Shown here: positions 6,304 to 13,845 of the stretch, one piece after another
Numbering within the stretch: the first letter of the stretch is position 1
How the letters are laid out: every line of letters begins with the position of its first letter
From: a virus
DNA length: 20,185 nucleotides
Direction: 5' to 3' (one strand)
IMG/VR virus record: IMGVR_UViG_3300046530_000163
Coordinates: 1-20,185 of that record
Notes under the pieces: model-generated
What the model was told of the DNA's origin: nothing
Seen by the model: the letters and a program-made list of their open reading frames with translations, nothing else
The model's database searches: none
Translations under genes and position numbers: made by a program

Positions 6304-8914
6304 TCTGCGGCTACAGGTGGTGCTGGATGCCATCGACAAAGCCACCCGCCCGTTGAAGCAAATCAACAATGGTAGCCTTGAGACTGCTCGTGCCCTCAAG
6401 GCTGCCCGCGACCGACTGAAAGAACTCAACACTCAGCAGAAAGACATCAGCGCCTGGCGCACGCAGCGCGCCGCCGCTGAGCAGACCGGAACCGCCCTCA
6501 CCGCTGCCCGCGAAAAGGTCAAAGCCCTCAGCCAGCAATTTGCCGCAACTGGCGCGCCGACCAGGGCAATGACGCGTGAGTTTCAAGCGGCGATGCGCGA
6601 GGCGGCAAAGCTCAAACAGCAGCACCAGCAACAGAGCGTGCAGCTGCAAGGCCTGCGCTCGAAGCTCTACGACGCCGGCATCAGTACCAAGAACCTGGGC
6701 ACCCACGAACGCCAGCTGCGCGAGCAAATCACCGCGACCAACGCCAGTATCAGTGCCCAGGGCAAACGCATGGCCGAACTGACCGCCCAGCACAAACGTG
6801 CGGCGGTTGCCCGTGGGAATTACGACAAAGGCAAGCAGCTCGCAGGCAGCGCCGCCGTGGCAGGCGGTTCCAGTCTGGGCGTGGCATACGCTGCAAGCCG
6901 CCCAGTACTCGGCGTGGTGAAGGAATACGTCGACTTCGAAACCGCGATGATGGGCGTAGCCAAGCAGGTGGACGGCGCGCGTGACGACAACGGCAAGCTC
7001 ACCGCCACCTACTACGAGTTTGCGGACGCTATCAAAGCGGCCAGCAACGAAATGCCCATCGCCACCACCGAGTTCGCCGCCCTGGTCGAAGCCCAGGCCC
7101 GTGCCGGTATCCAGGGTAAGGAAAACCTGCTGACCATGGCGAAAGTGTCGGCCACCGCCGCTGTGGCCTTCGACCTGCCGGCGGAACAGGTGGGCGAGGA
7201 CATGGGCCGGATCGCCGGCTTGTACAAGGTGCCGATCAAGAACATCTCCGCGCTGGGTGATGCGCTCAACTACCTGGACGACAACACCCGGTCCAAGGGT
7301 GGCGACATCATTGAAACCCTGACCCGCATGAGCGACGTGGCCGATAAGCTCGACTACCGCAAGGCGGCAGCGCTGGGCAGTACCTTTCTGTCCCTGGGCT
7401 CAGCCCCCGAAGTCGCCGCCAGTGCGTCGCGAGCCATGGTGCGCGAATTGGCTATCGCCAACATGCAGAGCAAGACCTTCCGTGAAGGTATGAAAATGCT
7501 AAATCTGGACTCCAATGAGATTCAGGGCGGCATGACCACGGACGCAATGGGCACAATGATGAAGGTGCTTGAGCGCATCAAAGCAATAGATCCGAAACAA
7601 CGAACCGAGGTAGCTACACGGGTCTTTGGCAAAGAGTACGGTAAGGATGCCGCCAAACTAGTGAACAACCTCGGCGAGCTGAAACGTCAACTCGATCTGG
7701 TGAATGACACTGCTGCAAATGGCTCGATGCAACGTGAAATGGATATCCGTGCCGATGCGATCGAAGGCCGCTGGCAGATACTGCAAAACAAGCTGTTCAA
7801 CACTAAAAGTGGCGCAGGCGAAACCGTACGGGCGACCATGGTCGACGTCATGGACGCCATCGGCGGCGTGCTGGACAAGGTCAACGCTTGGGTCAAAGCC
7901 AACCCGACGTTGACCGCGACCCTGCTGAAAATCGTTGCCAGTGTGGCGGTGTTGTCGGCGGTGTTCGGCGGGCTCGCCCTCACGCTTGCCGGTATCTTGG
8001 GGCCGTTCCTGTTCCTGCGGTTCGGCCTGGCCATGTTCGGCATAAAGCTTCCGGGCATCATCGGCATTTTCAAGGTGTTCGGCACGGTGCTGCGCACGCT
8101 GGGCGGCATTTTGATCGGACCGTTGGTAACCGCTCTACGGGCAGTCGGGATTGCGCTGTGGGGGCTTTCCGCCAATCCGATTGTCCTGGTCATCGCTGCC
8201 GTCGTCGCGGCGCTGGCTGGCGGTGCCTACCTGATCTACAAGAACTGGGACGCGGTGAAGAACTACTTCGCCAACGCCTGGACCGAAATCAAAGCCGGAT
8301 TCAGCGGTGGTATCGCCGGGATCATCACCACGCTGGTCAACTTCAGCCCTCTTGGGCTGCTTTACCAGGCTTTCGCTGGTGTGCTGAGTTACCTGGGCGT
8401 TGACCTGCCCAGCCGCTTTACCGAGTTCGGCGGCATGATCGTCAACGGTCTGATCAATGGCCTGAAAGCTGGGCTCGGTTCCGTCAAAGACGCCATCAGC
8501 TCAATCGGCGACGCCAGCATCGGTTGGTTCAAGGAAAAGCTCGGCATTCACAGCCCGTCGCGTGTGTTCGCCGAGCTGGGCGGATTCACCATGGCCGGTC
8601 TCACGCAAGGCCTGGAAGGTGGGCAGAAAGGCCCGCTGGACGCTCTGACCAACATGAGCAAGCAGATGACTGCGGCGGGTACCCAGGCCATGGGGACCAC
8701 CGCCATGCCGGCGTTTACCGTAGATAGCAAGCCGCCAATCAGCAGCGCCCCCGCAGCGGCGGTGTACGACAGCCACGACACCTACGAATTTAACTTCCCG
8801 GTAGGGCCTGGCACGGACATGCAGAGCCTGGAAAAGACCTTGCGCGCCATGATGACCCGCATCGAAAACGAAAAGAAAGCGCGCCAGCGCAGCAAACTCT
8901 CTGACCTGGACTAA
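6293..8914 (+). CDS. T: Tail tape measure protein gpT
   Basis: The preferred start is ATG 6293 (MANDLRLQVVLDAIDKATRPL), with GGAG at 6281-6284 8 bases upstream; an upstream in-frame GTG at 6269 is less likely. The 873-residue protein has the tape-measure layout: an N-terminal long Ala/Gln-rich coiled coil (about 20-180), a conserved TP901-type core with FETAMMGVAKQVDGARD (about 210-500), a run of hydrophobic segments (about 539-652) that would enter the host membrane, and the C-terminal KEKLGIHSPSRVFAELGG motif near 745-760. It fixes tail length and is injected ahead of DNA. It overlaps the end of E' by 11 bases, which implies translational coupling. Confidence 0.96.
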   Translation: MANDLRLQVVLDAIDKATRPLKQINNGSLETARALKAARDRLKELNTQQKDISAWRTQRAAAEQTGTALTAAREKVKALSQQFAATGAPTRAMTREFQAAMREAAKLKQQHQQQSVQLQGLRSKLYDAGISTKNLGTHERQLREQITATNASISAQGKRMAELTAQHKRAAVARGNYDKGKQLAGSAAVAGGSSLGVAYAASRPVLGVVKEYVDFETAMMGVAKQVDGARDDNGKLTATYYEFADAIKAASNEMPIATTEFAALVEAQARAGIQGKENLLTMAKVSATAAVAFDLPAEQVGEDMGRIAGLYKVPIKNISALGDALNYLDDNTRSKGGDIIETLTRMSDVADKLDYRKAAALGSTFLSLGSAPEVAASASRAMVRELAIANMQSKTFREGMKMLNLDSNEIQGGMTTDAMGTMMKVLERIKAIDPKQRTEVATRVFGKEYGKDAAKLVNNLGELKRQLDLVNDTAANGSMQREMDIRADAIEGRWQILQNKLFNTKSGAGETVRATMVDVMDAIGGVLDKVNAWVKANPTLTATLLKIVASVAVLSAVFGGLALTLAGILGPFLFLRFGLAMFGIKLPGIIGIFKVFGTVLRTLGGILIGPLVTALRAVGIALWGLSANPIVLVIAAVVAALAGGAYLIYKNWDAVKNYFANAWTEIKAGFSGGIAGIITTLVNFSPLGLLYQAFAGVLSYLGVDLPSRFTEFGGMIVNGLINGLKAGLGSVKDAISSIGDASIGWFKEKLGIHSPSRVFAELGGFTMAGLTQGLEGGQKGPLDALTNMSKQMTAAGTQAMGTTAMPAFTVDSKPPISSAPAAAVYDSHDTYEFNFPVGPGTDMQSLEKTLRAMMTRIENEKKARQRSKLSDLD

Positions 8915-8919
8915 CCACC

Positions 8920-9360
8920 ATGATGATGGCCCTCGGCATGTTCGTGTTCAGCCTCAGAACCGCCGCCTACCAGGAGCTGCAACGCCAAACTGATTGGCGC
9001 CATGCCAGCAACAACCGCATCGGCGCTGCACCCGCACGTCAATTCGTCGGGCGTGGCGACGACGCCATCACCCTCCCCGGCATCATCTTCCCCGAGCTGG
9101 CCGGCAGCGCCCTCAGCCTCGACGCCATACGCCTGATGGCGAACACCGGCAAGGCGTGGCCCATGGTCGAGGGCACCGGTCGCATTTACGGCCTCTGGGT
9201 GATCGAGAGCCTGAGCGAGACCAAGACCCTCTTTTTCAGCGACGGCACCCCACGGCGCATTGAATTCACCCTGAGCCTCAAACGCACCGACGACGACCGT
9301 ATTGACCTGCTCGGCGCCGGTACCAGCGTCGGCCTCAACATCCTGCGAGGCCTGTTTTGA
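8920..9360 (+). CDS. U: Tail completion protein gpU
   Basis: The 146-residue protein is a clear P2 gpU homologue: MMMALGMFVFSLRTAAYQELQRQTDWRHASNNRIG and the later DDAITLPGIIFPELAGSALSLD. gpU is a tail protein needed to finish a stable contractile tail. Three tandem ATGs (8920, 8923, 8926) are possible starts; the first fits P2 gpU, which also opens with repeated Met. It starts 5 bases after the tape-measure stop, and its TGA overlaps the TTG start of D. Confidence 0.94.
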   Translation: MMMALGMFVFSLRTAAYQELQRQTDWRHASNNRIGAAPARQFVGRGDDAITLPGIIFPELAGSALSLDAIRLMANTGKAWPMVEGTGRIYGLWVIESLSETKTLFFSDGTPRRIEFTLSLKRTDDDRIDLLGAGTSVGLNILRGLF

Positions 9361-10610
9361 TCGACTCCATTATTTCCAAGGTCACCGGCTACCTGCGAAA
9401 TACCGCCGAACGCTATGTGCGTGATGCGGCCTACCCGGTGCCGGCGTTCCGTCTTACCGTCGACGGCCTGGACATCGCCCAACTGATCAGCCCGCGGCTG
9501 ATGACCCTGGAGCTGACCGATAACCGCGGCGTCGAGGCCGACCAACTCAGCATTACGCTCAGCGACCATGACGGCCTGCTGTCGATTCCGCCCAAGGGTG
9601 CGGTGCTGCGGTTGTGGCTGGGCTGGAGCGACACCGGCCTGGTGGACAAAGGCACCTACACCGTCGACGAGACCGAACACAGCGGCGCACCGGACGTGCT
9701 CAGCATCCGCGCTCGATCCGCAGACCTGCGCAAAGGCCTCAAAACCAAACGCGAACGCAGCTGGAGCAACACTACCCTCGGCGACGTCCTGGGCGATATC
9801 GCCATTGGCAACGGCCTCACCGCCACCATCGCCGGCGCACTGGACGGTTTACCCATCCTGCAACTCGATCAGGCCAACGAGTCCGACGCCAACCTGATCA
9901 GCCGCCTGGGTGAAGAATTCGACGCGGTGGCCAGCGTCAAAGCCGGTTGCCTGCTGTGCCTGCCAGCGGGCGGCGGCAAGACCGCCAGTGGCATGGACCT
10001 GCCGCACATCGTCCTCACCCGCGAGGACGGCGACCAACACCGCTACCTGCAAGCCGACCGCGACAGCTACGACGGCGTGCGCGCCTATTACTACGACGTG
10101 AACAGCGCCAAGAAACAGGAGGCCATTGCCGGTGGTGGCGACAACCTCAAGGACTTGCGCCATACCTACAGCGATCAGCAGTCAGCCCTGCGCGCCGCCA
10201 GGGCGGAGTTTCGGCGGTTGCAGCGCGGCAGCGCTACGCTCAGTTACAGCCTGGCAATGGGCCGACCGGATCTGATTCCCGAGCTGACGTACACGCTCCA
10301 GGGTGTGAAGGCGGAAATTGACGAGATCATCTGGTACGGCGGGAATGTGCAACACAGCCTGAGTGCGGACGGTGGCTACACGGTCAGCCTGGAGCTGGAG
10401 AGCAAGTTGCCGGAGGACAACGTTGAGGATCTGGCGGAGGAGAACAAGGGGGATTACACGGGGATCATCGCGTACTACCGCGACCAGAAAACCGGGAAGG
10501 AAAAGACCATTACGGCGGGGGATCAGACGAAGCCGAGGCGGTTGCGGTGGTTGTATGCCAGTGAGAAGACGGCCAAACGGGCGGTGGATCGGGAGTGGAA
10601 ACGGTTATAG
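9357..10610 (+). CDS. D: Tail hub/late control protein gpD
   Basis: The 417-residue protein is a P2 gpD-type late control/hub protein (phage_GPD family). The N-terminal domain (PAFRLTVDGLDIAQLISPRLMTLELTDNRGVEADQLSITLSDHDG) and the central LADLRKG-like, LISRLGEEFDAVASVKAGCLLCLPAGGG segments are characteristic. Trimeric gpD links the tail tube to the spike. The start is a TTG overlapping the gpU stop (TTGA). The C-terminal part contains the expected KTITAGDQTKPRRLRWLYASEKTAKRAVDREW. In P2 an ogr gene follows D; here D ends 13 bases before a convergent foreign gene, and the Ogr-like gene is elsewhere. Confidence 0.95.
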   Translation: MIDSIISKVTGYLRNTAERYVRDAAYPVPAFRLTVDGLDIAQLISPRLMTLELTDNRGVEADQLSITLSDHDGLLSIPPKGAVLRLWLGWSDTGLVDKGTYTVDETEHSGAPDVLSIRARSADLRKGLKTKRERSWSNTTLGDVLGDIAIGNGLTATIAGALDGLPILQLDQANESDANLISRLGEEFDAVASVKAGCLLCLPAGGGKTASGMDLPHIVLTREDGDQHRYLQADRDSYDGVRAYYYDVNSAKKQEAIAGGGDNLKDLRHTYSDQQSALRAARAEFRRLQRGSATLSYSLAMGRPDLIPELTYTLQGVKAEIDEIIWYGGNVQHSLSADGGYTVSLELESKLPEDNVEDLAEENKGDYTGIIAYYRDQKTGKEKTITAGDQTKPRRLRWLYASEKTAKRAVDREWKRL

Positions 10611-10623
10611 CCCATCAGTACAT

Positions 10624-11949
10624 TCAGGCTTGAACAGTCCGATATAACAGCTCCTTCAGCCAAAACCATCTATCAAAACCATTCTCAGACAAAACACTAC
10701 GAAGTTTTTCCGCCAGCACAGGAAGAGCATGCTGTTTAAAAAGGGCTAATATATCACCACCCCATAGGCTGAAGAGGGAATACATAACCCCCAATACAAA
10801 CATAGCCGTCGCCAACTTATTAATTATGCTTATCCTTTCTCTCGCCCCACCCAGCAGACTCAAAAGCTTATTCTTAGCTTCTTCCGCACTAACTCTAATT
10901 TCTGCCTCGTCCTTAGCGACCTCTCCCTTAATGACTTCATATCGATAAAGAGACTTTCTAATCTGCCCTTCGAGAGTAGTGAAAGATTCAAAATATATCG
11001 CATTGGTTGTTTTTGTAAGATACATCACAAAGTACAGACCAAAGCAAACCAGGCCTACAGACAAAAAGTCCTGCCCCTTAACTAGCGCAGCGATTGCAAT
11101 TAGTGCGCCGGGTATCGCAAAAGCCTTATTCTGACTAGAGGACACAGACTCATTGATCTTAGAGATATAATCAGAAACCTTCTCTTCAATTTCACTGAGC
11201 AGCTTATTTACAGAAAACCGATGAACATATACATCATAATTTTCTCGAAACTTTTTCTGAAATTTCTTACACTGAGTCACAACCCAATCAAAAGAAGAAT
11301 CACTATGATCCTCATCTAATATATCAGAAAGAGTCGTCCTAAGCACGTCTCTACGTTCCCTGGCATGGGCATCCTTGATTTCAATTAAACCCTTTATCTC
11401 TATCGCAACATCATACGACAACTGACTAAAATCAAGCTGATTCAACTTTGCCAGAGTGAGAGTAGGATTAATTTCGTGCTTTTTGGCTCCCTTTTCAGTA
11501 CTTATGAAGTACACAAATGTTCCAGCAGATGAACTTGTACCTTTATGATCCGAAAGTGCTTTAAAAATGCCTTTCCACAAAAAATAAGTCCTTACTTTGA
11601 AAATAGCACTCGCATCTTCCTGCCAAGATCCTATTTTACCTTCGCATATAAAATAAAAATCTGGCAAAACGTCCTCACCTGATACAACCTCCCAAAAATG
11701 CTTGACACTTAGATATAATGGGCATCTTGTACCCCAGGCATCAGACCCTGTATCCACAACCAGTTGCAACTGCCCGTCAGCCTCCTCCAAGTTCAGAGGC
11801 TTTGTGAACTGCAGTGAAACCAACTCACTATACAAACTATTAAGATGCGTGCGCCCCGCTTCGGTGAGGGGCGCACTGAACAATACATAATGTTCGTCTA
11901 GAGACACATCTGAACATTCCAGCTTATTTATTAAGGCTGTCATCATCAT
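10624..11949 (-). CDS. Cargo gene 2: membrane protein of unknown family
   Basis: I do not recognise the family. From the ATG triplet at 11949-11941 the product has about 441 residues; an upstream in-frame ATG at 11997 lacks an RBS and is judged less likely. Residues 1 to about 270 are soluble and end in a helical, charged region (KKFQKKFRENYDVY...LSEIEEKVSDYISKINES). Two membrane segments follow (AFAIPGALIAIAALV, about 276-290; FLSVGLVCFGLYFVMYL, about 295-311), then a helical stretch of about 65 residues and a third hydrophobic segment (LATAMFVLGVMYSLFSLWGG, about 378-397). No nuclease, ATPase or Toll-type motif is visible. The start overlaps the end of cargo gene 1 by 26 bases, so the two are translationally coupled. 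The DNA is strikingly AT-rich against the flanking phage genes, which indicates recent acquisition. Confidence 0.85.
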   Translation of the reverse strand: MMMTALINKLECSDVSLDEHYVLFSAPLTEAGRTHLNSLYSELVSLQFTKPLNLEEADGQLQLVVDTGSDAWGTRCPLYLSVKHFWEVVSGEDVLPDFYFICEGKIGSWQEDASAIFKVRTYFLWKGIFKALSDHKGTSSSAGTFVYFISTEKGAKKHEINPTLTLAKLNQLDFSQLSYDVAIEIKGLIEIKDAHARERRDVLRTTLSDILDEDHSDSSFDWVVTQCKKFQKKFRENYDVYVHRFSVNKLLSEIEEKVSDYISKINESVSSSQNKAFAIPGALIAIAALVKGQDFLSVGLVCFGLYFVMYLTKTTNAIYFESFTTLEGQIRKSLYRYEVIKGEVAKDEAEIRVSAEEAKNKLLSLLGGARERISIINKLATAMFVLGVMYSLFSLWGGDILALFKQHALPVLAEKLRSVLSENGFDRWFWLKELLYRTVQA

Positions 11950-13075
11950 CTTTTTTGCCAACCTTGGAAAGAATTGCCTCTCTATCATCGTCATCAAGAG
12001 GTATTCTAATATAGCTTAAATCATCATCCAATAACACAGGCTTCCCTGAGCCTGCATACCCTAACGAACTAACTTTAACCTTACAACTAAAATTTCTGCT
12101 CGTATCGGAAATCTCTACCGACTCCCCTTTTACAGCATCCGGAACTGTCGGCTCAAAAATCGAATTTATTGGGTACTTATTAGTATTTACAAAAGTGCAA
12201 AACTTACCCTTCTTCTCATGACTAACCGGCAACTCCTTATCAATTACATGCTGAATCTCATTGAGACCTGTTGGCTTTTTCTGGCTAGCCCGCTGCTTTA
12301 AATGCTCGGTAACTTTCGAGACGATTTTTTCTCGTACGCTACGAGGCAACTTGCACTCCCCGATAAAATCATTGACTGCCCGAAATAAGTTACCAACACT
12401 CTCTTTGTTCGGAGTTGCGTCATTACAGCCTAAAGCCTCCTTAAAAAAATTACTTTTGGATTTACCAGCGATAAAATGCAGATATGGTTCACCATCATTT
12501 TTCGGGTATGTTACAGAAAATAAGTTAAGATCAAAAAGAGCGGCCTGCCGAAGTGCATCAGTATCAATCGGATTTAGTTTTTTTGGTTGCAAGTCACTAT
12601 CAAAATCAAAGCCACCTTTTTTTGAAACCATAACCACGAGAAATCGACCAAGATCGTCACAATCTGCGGACGACTTGTAATGAACCAACACTACATTTCC
12701 TCCCACAAGACTACCACGCTCAAGAGAGTTACCTGCACGCTTCAACCCTTGCATTATTTGTTCGGCCGCCTGAACAAACACTGTACCTTTATCTATATAC
12801 CCCTTTAAATTACCAGGAGTACTACTTGAAGTAGGACTAGCAAAATAGCCATGAAACTTATTTTTCTTTCTAAATTTTTCTTCAATTCTAAAAATAAAAT
12901 CAAGTGCGGTCTGATTATTCAAATTCCAGGACTTGCCCATAACAACCTCAAATGGATTTCCAGTAAAACTGGTATCTCTTTCAAGGCTTGCGGTTATAGC
13001 ATCAACTACAGTCAACACCGCTTCAGCTTTTTGCTTATCGTCACCCTGTGGTGGCAATACCTCAGCAATAGACAT
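11924..13075 (-). CDS. Cargo gene 1: NA37/YejK-like nucleoid-associated protein homologue
   Basis: This 383-residue protein matches the 37-kDa nucleoid-associated protein family (NdpA/YejK, NA37) in its middle part. GGNVVLVHYKSS...FLVVMVSKK (about 125-153), the LNPIDTDALRQAALFDLNLF segment (about 167-186), YLHFIAGKSKSNFFKEALGC (about 198-217) and SVGNLFRAVNDFIGECKLPRSVREKIVSKV (about 226-255) follow the order and spacing of YejK. The family binds DNA on the nucleoid. The N-terminal 100 residues and the Asp-rich C-terminus (DDDDREAILSKVGKKDDDD) are less family-like. The start ATG 13075 has a GGTGA RBS 5 bases upstream and a TATAAT/TATAAA -10 region. It is the first gene of the cassette. Homology was read by eye and is moderately secure; the role in a phage is inference. 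Confidence 0.8.
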   Translation of the reverse strand: MSIAEVLPPQGDDKQKAEAVLTVVDAITASLERDTSFTGNPFEVVMGKSWNLNNQTALDFIFRIEEKFRKKNKFHGYFASPTSSSTPGNLKGYIDKGTVFVQAAEQIMQGLKRAGNSLERGSLVGGNVVLVHYKSSADCDDLGRFLVVMVSKKGGFDFDSDLQPKKLNPIDTDALRQAALFDLNLFSVTYPKNDGEPYLHFIAGKSKSNFFKEALGCNDATPNKESVGNLFRAVNDFIGECKLPRSVREKIVSKVTEHLKQRASQKKPTGLNEIQHVIDKELPVSHEKKGKFCTFVNTNKYPINSIFEPTVPDAVKGESVEISDTSRNFSCKVKVSSLGYAGSGKPVLLDDDLSYIRIPLDDDDREAILSKVGKKDDDDSLNK

Positions 13076-13087
13076 TTACATCACCAT

Positions 13088-13100
13088 ATTATAATTTATA
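13088..13100 (-). promoter_or_regulatory. Putative promoter -10 region of the cargo cassette
   Basis: On the minus strand there are overlapping -10-like hexamers TATAAA (complement of 13095-13100) and TATAAT (complement of 13088-13093), shortly upstream of cargo gene 1. No good -35 is seen at 17 bases; only a weak TTAA-type element is present further up. The placement suggests the cassette has its own transcription start, independent of phage late expression. Confidence 0.45.
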
Positions 13101-13183
13101 GGAAAGCTAACGGACGATTAACTTTTCGAACAGGGAACAACGACTACTGGTAGCTAAAGAGCGACCACTAGAAAAATATGAAA

Positions 13184-13241
13184 ATAGGGATGGAGCAGAA
13201 CAAAGCGCTTGAATTGGCTTCAACATTGATCACATCCCTAT
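13184..13241 (-). terminator. Possible terminator/structured element downstream of the repressor gene
   Basis: ATAGGGATG (13184-13192) and CATCCCTAT (13233-13241) are exact 9-base inverted repeats. Read on the minus strand, the distal arm is followed by a T-rich run (TTTTCATATTTTTC), as expected of a terminator for the repressor transcript. The 40-base interior is long but contains a smaller hairpin, TTGAA-GCCAA-TTCAA. It also shields the cassette promoter from read-through. Confidence 0.4.
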
Positions 13242-13266
13242 GTGGTTTGAGGCGCCTTAATCAGCA

Positions 13267-13301
13267 CACCCGATATCCCTGTAGTCGGGTTCAATCGGGT
13301 G
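13267..13301. repeat. Inverted repeat in the repressor-cargo gap
   Basis: CACCCGAT (13267-13274) and ATCGGGTG (13294-13301) are a perfect 8-base inverted repeat around a 19-base spacer. It is the middle one of three inverted repeats in this gap. Confidence 0.6.
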
Positions 13302-13330
13302 GATCAGCGGCTTCCCTGTCTAACTGATCC
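13301..13330. repeat. Inverted repeat just downstream of the repressor stop
   Basis: GGATCAG (13301-13307) and CTGATCC (13324-13330) form a perfect 7-base inverted repeat with a 16-base spacer, abutting the neighbouring repeat at 13267-13301 by a shared base. It lies 18 bases past the repressor stop codon on the minus strand. Confidence 0.55.
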
Positions 13331-13348
13331 GTTCTTAATGGGTACAGA

Positions 13349-13786
13349 CTATGCTGGCCGTTTGGTATCGGCAAGGGCTTCAGTCAAATCCTTGAGGCGC
13401 TGCTCGACATCCATTAAGCGTTTCTTTTCTTCAGCAGCGCTCTGTATCTCCCGCTTACCGGCCTCTCCAAGCGAGCGGAACAGCTCAAGAATGGCCTCCT
13501 CCTGCTGATTCTTTGTTTGCGCTTCCGACGAGGCCGCCGAAACACCCAGACACATAGAGCCTTCCCCCGTCAGCAGCCAATCCAGACTTATACCCAAATG
13601 AGTGCGAATGGCTGCCATAGCCTTCGCATTGGGCTCACGTTCACCCAGAAGGTAGTTCTGAAGCGTCCTGTACGGAATCCCCACTACTTCTGAGGCCTCC
13701 TTTATAGACATACCTCTGTCGTCGATTACGCTGCGCAGGCGAGCGGCTATACTCATTTTTTCATGAATTCCAATTGACGCACTCAT
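13349..13786 (-). CDS. Xre-family (CI/C-type) prophage repressor
   Basis: The protein has an Xre-type helix-turn-helix near its N-terminus: MSIAARLRSVIDDRGMSIKEASEVVGIPYRTLQNYLLGEREPNAKAMAAIRTHLGISLDWLLTGEG. A short charged helical tail (about 65 residues, EEAILELFRSLGEAGKREIQSAAEEKKRLMDVEQRL) may allow oligomerisation. It lacks the Ser/Lys LexA-type peptidase domain of lambda CI, so direct RecA-stimulated self-cleavage is not expected. Starts at 13786 (145 residues) and 13756 (135 residues) are both possible; the former would give a near-leaderless mRNA from the minus-strand TATACG at about 13795-13800, the latter has a GGAA 11 bases upstream. It is divergent from the Cro-like gene across a shared promoter/operator. 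The likely role is keeping the early operon off in the lysogen. Confidence 0.87.
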   Translation of the reverse strand: MSASIGIHEKMSIAARLRSVIDDRGMSIKEASEVVGIPYRTLQNYLLGEREPNAKAMAAIRTHLGISLDWLLTGEGSMCLGVSAASSEAQTKNQQEEAILELFRSLGEAGKREIQSAAEEKKRLMDVEQRLKDLTEALADTKRPA

Positions 13787-13801
13787 TTTGGTGCGTATAC
13801 T
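13774..13801 (+). promoter_or_regulatory. Rightward early promoter with overlapping operator
   Basis: TTGACG (13774-13779) and TATACT (13796-13801) are separated by 16 bases, a good sigma-70 promoter directed at the Cro-like gene. Overlapping it, ACGCAC (13777-13782) and GTGCGT (13791-13796) form a 6-base inverted repeat with an 8-base spacer, a likely operator for the repressor, the Cro-like protein or both. GTATAC at 13795-13800 is self-complementary and could also serve as a -10 for the repressor on the other strand. Confidence 0.65.
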
Positions 13802-13845
13802 GCGAACAAACAGGTACATCTTAACCAACTAGGAACACTCGAACC

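Larger units (their letters stand above)
10624..13075 (-). other. AT-rich two-gene cargo (moron) cassette
   Basis: Between the last tail gene and the immunity region, two overlapping genes run opposite to the tail operon. Base composition changes abruptly on both sides: GC-rich phage codons up to 10610, then AT-rich DNA with many A/T runs to about 13200. The unit carries its own putative promoter. This is the arrangement of a moron inserted at a P2-like accessory site. Function is unknown; phage defence or superinfection exclusion is the leading hypothesis because one product resembles a DNA-associated protein and the other is membrane-anchored. Confidence 0.75.

Noticed and set aside
9955-9990. 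GGGKT (P-loop-like) in gpD
   Set aside because: gpD is a structural hub protein, and no Walker B or ATPase fold accompanies this short match.
12261-12680. Plus-strand frame of 139 residues opposite cargo gene 1
   Set aside because: The minus-strand reading has the NA37 pattern, RBS and promoter; the plus-strand product is Ser/Lys/Arg-rich and lacks an RBS.
13281-13308. tRNA T-loop-like GGTTCAATC sequence, possible tRNA end or attachment site
   Set aside because: The flanking bases do not form a T-stem, no acceptor or anticodon arm is found, and the integrase lies at the other end of the window.
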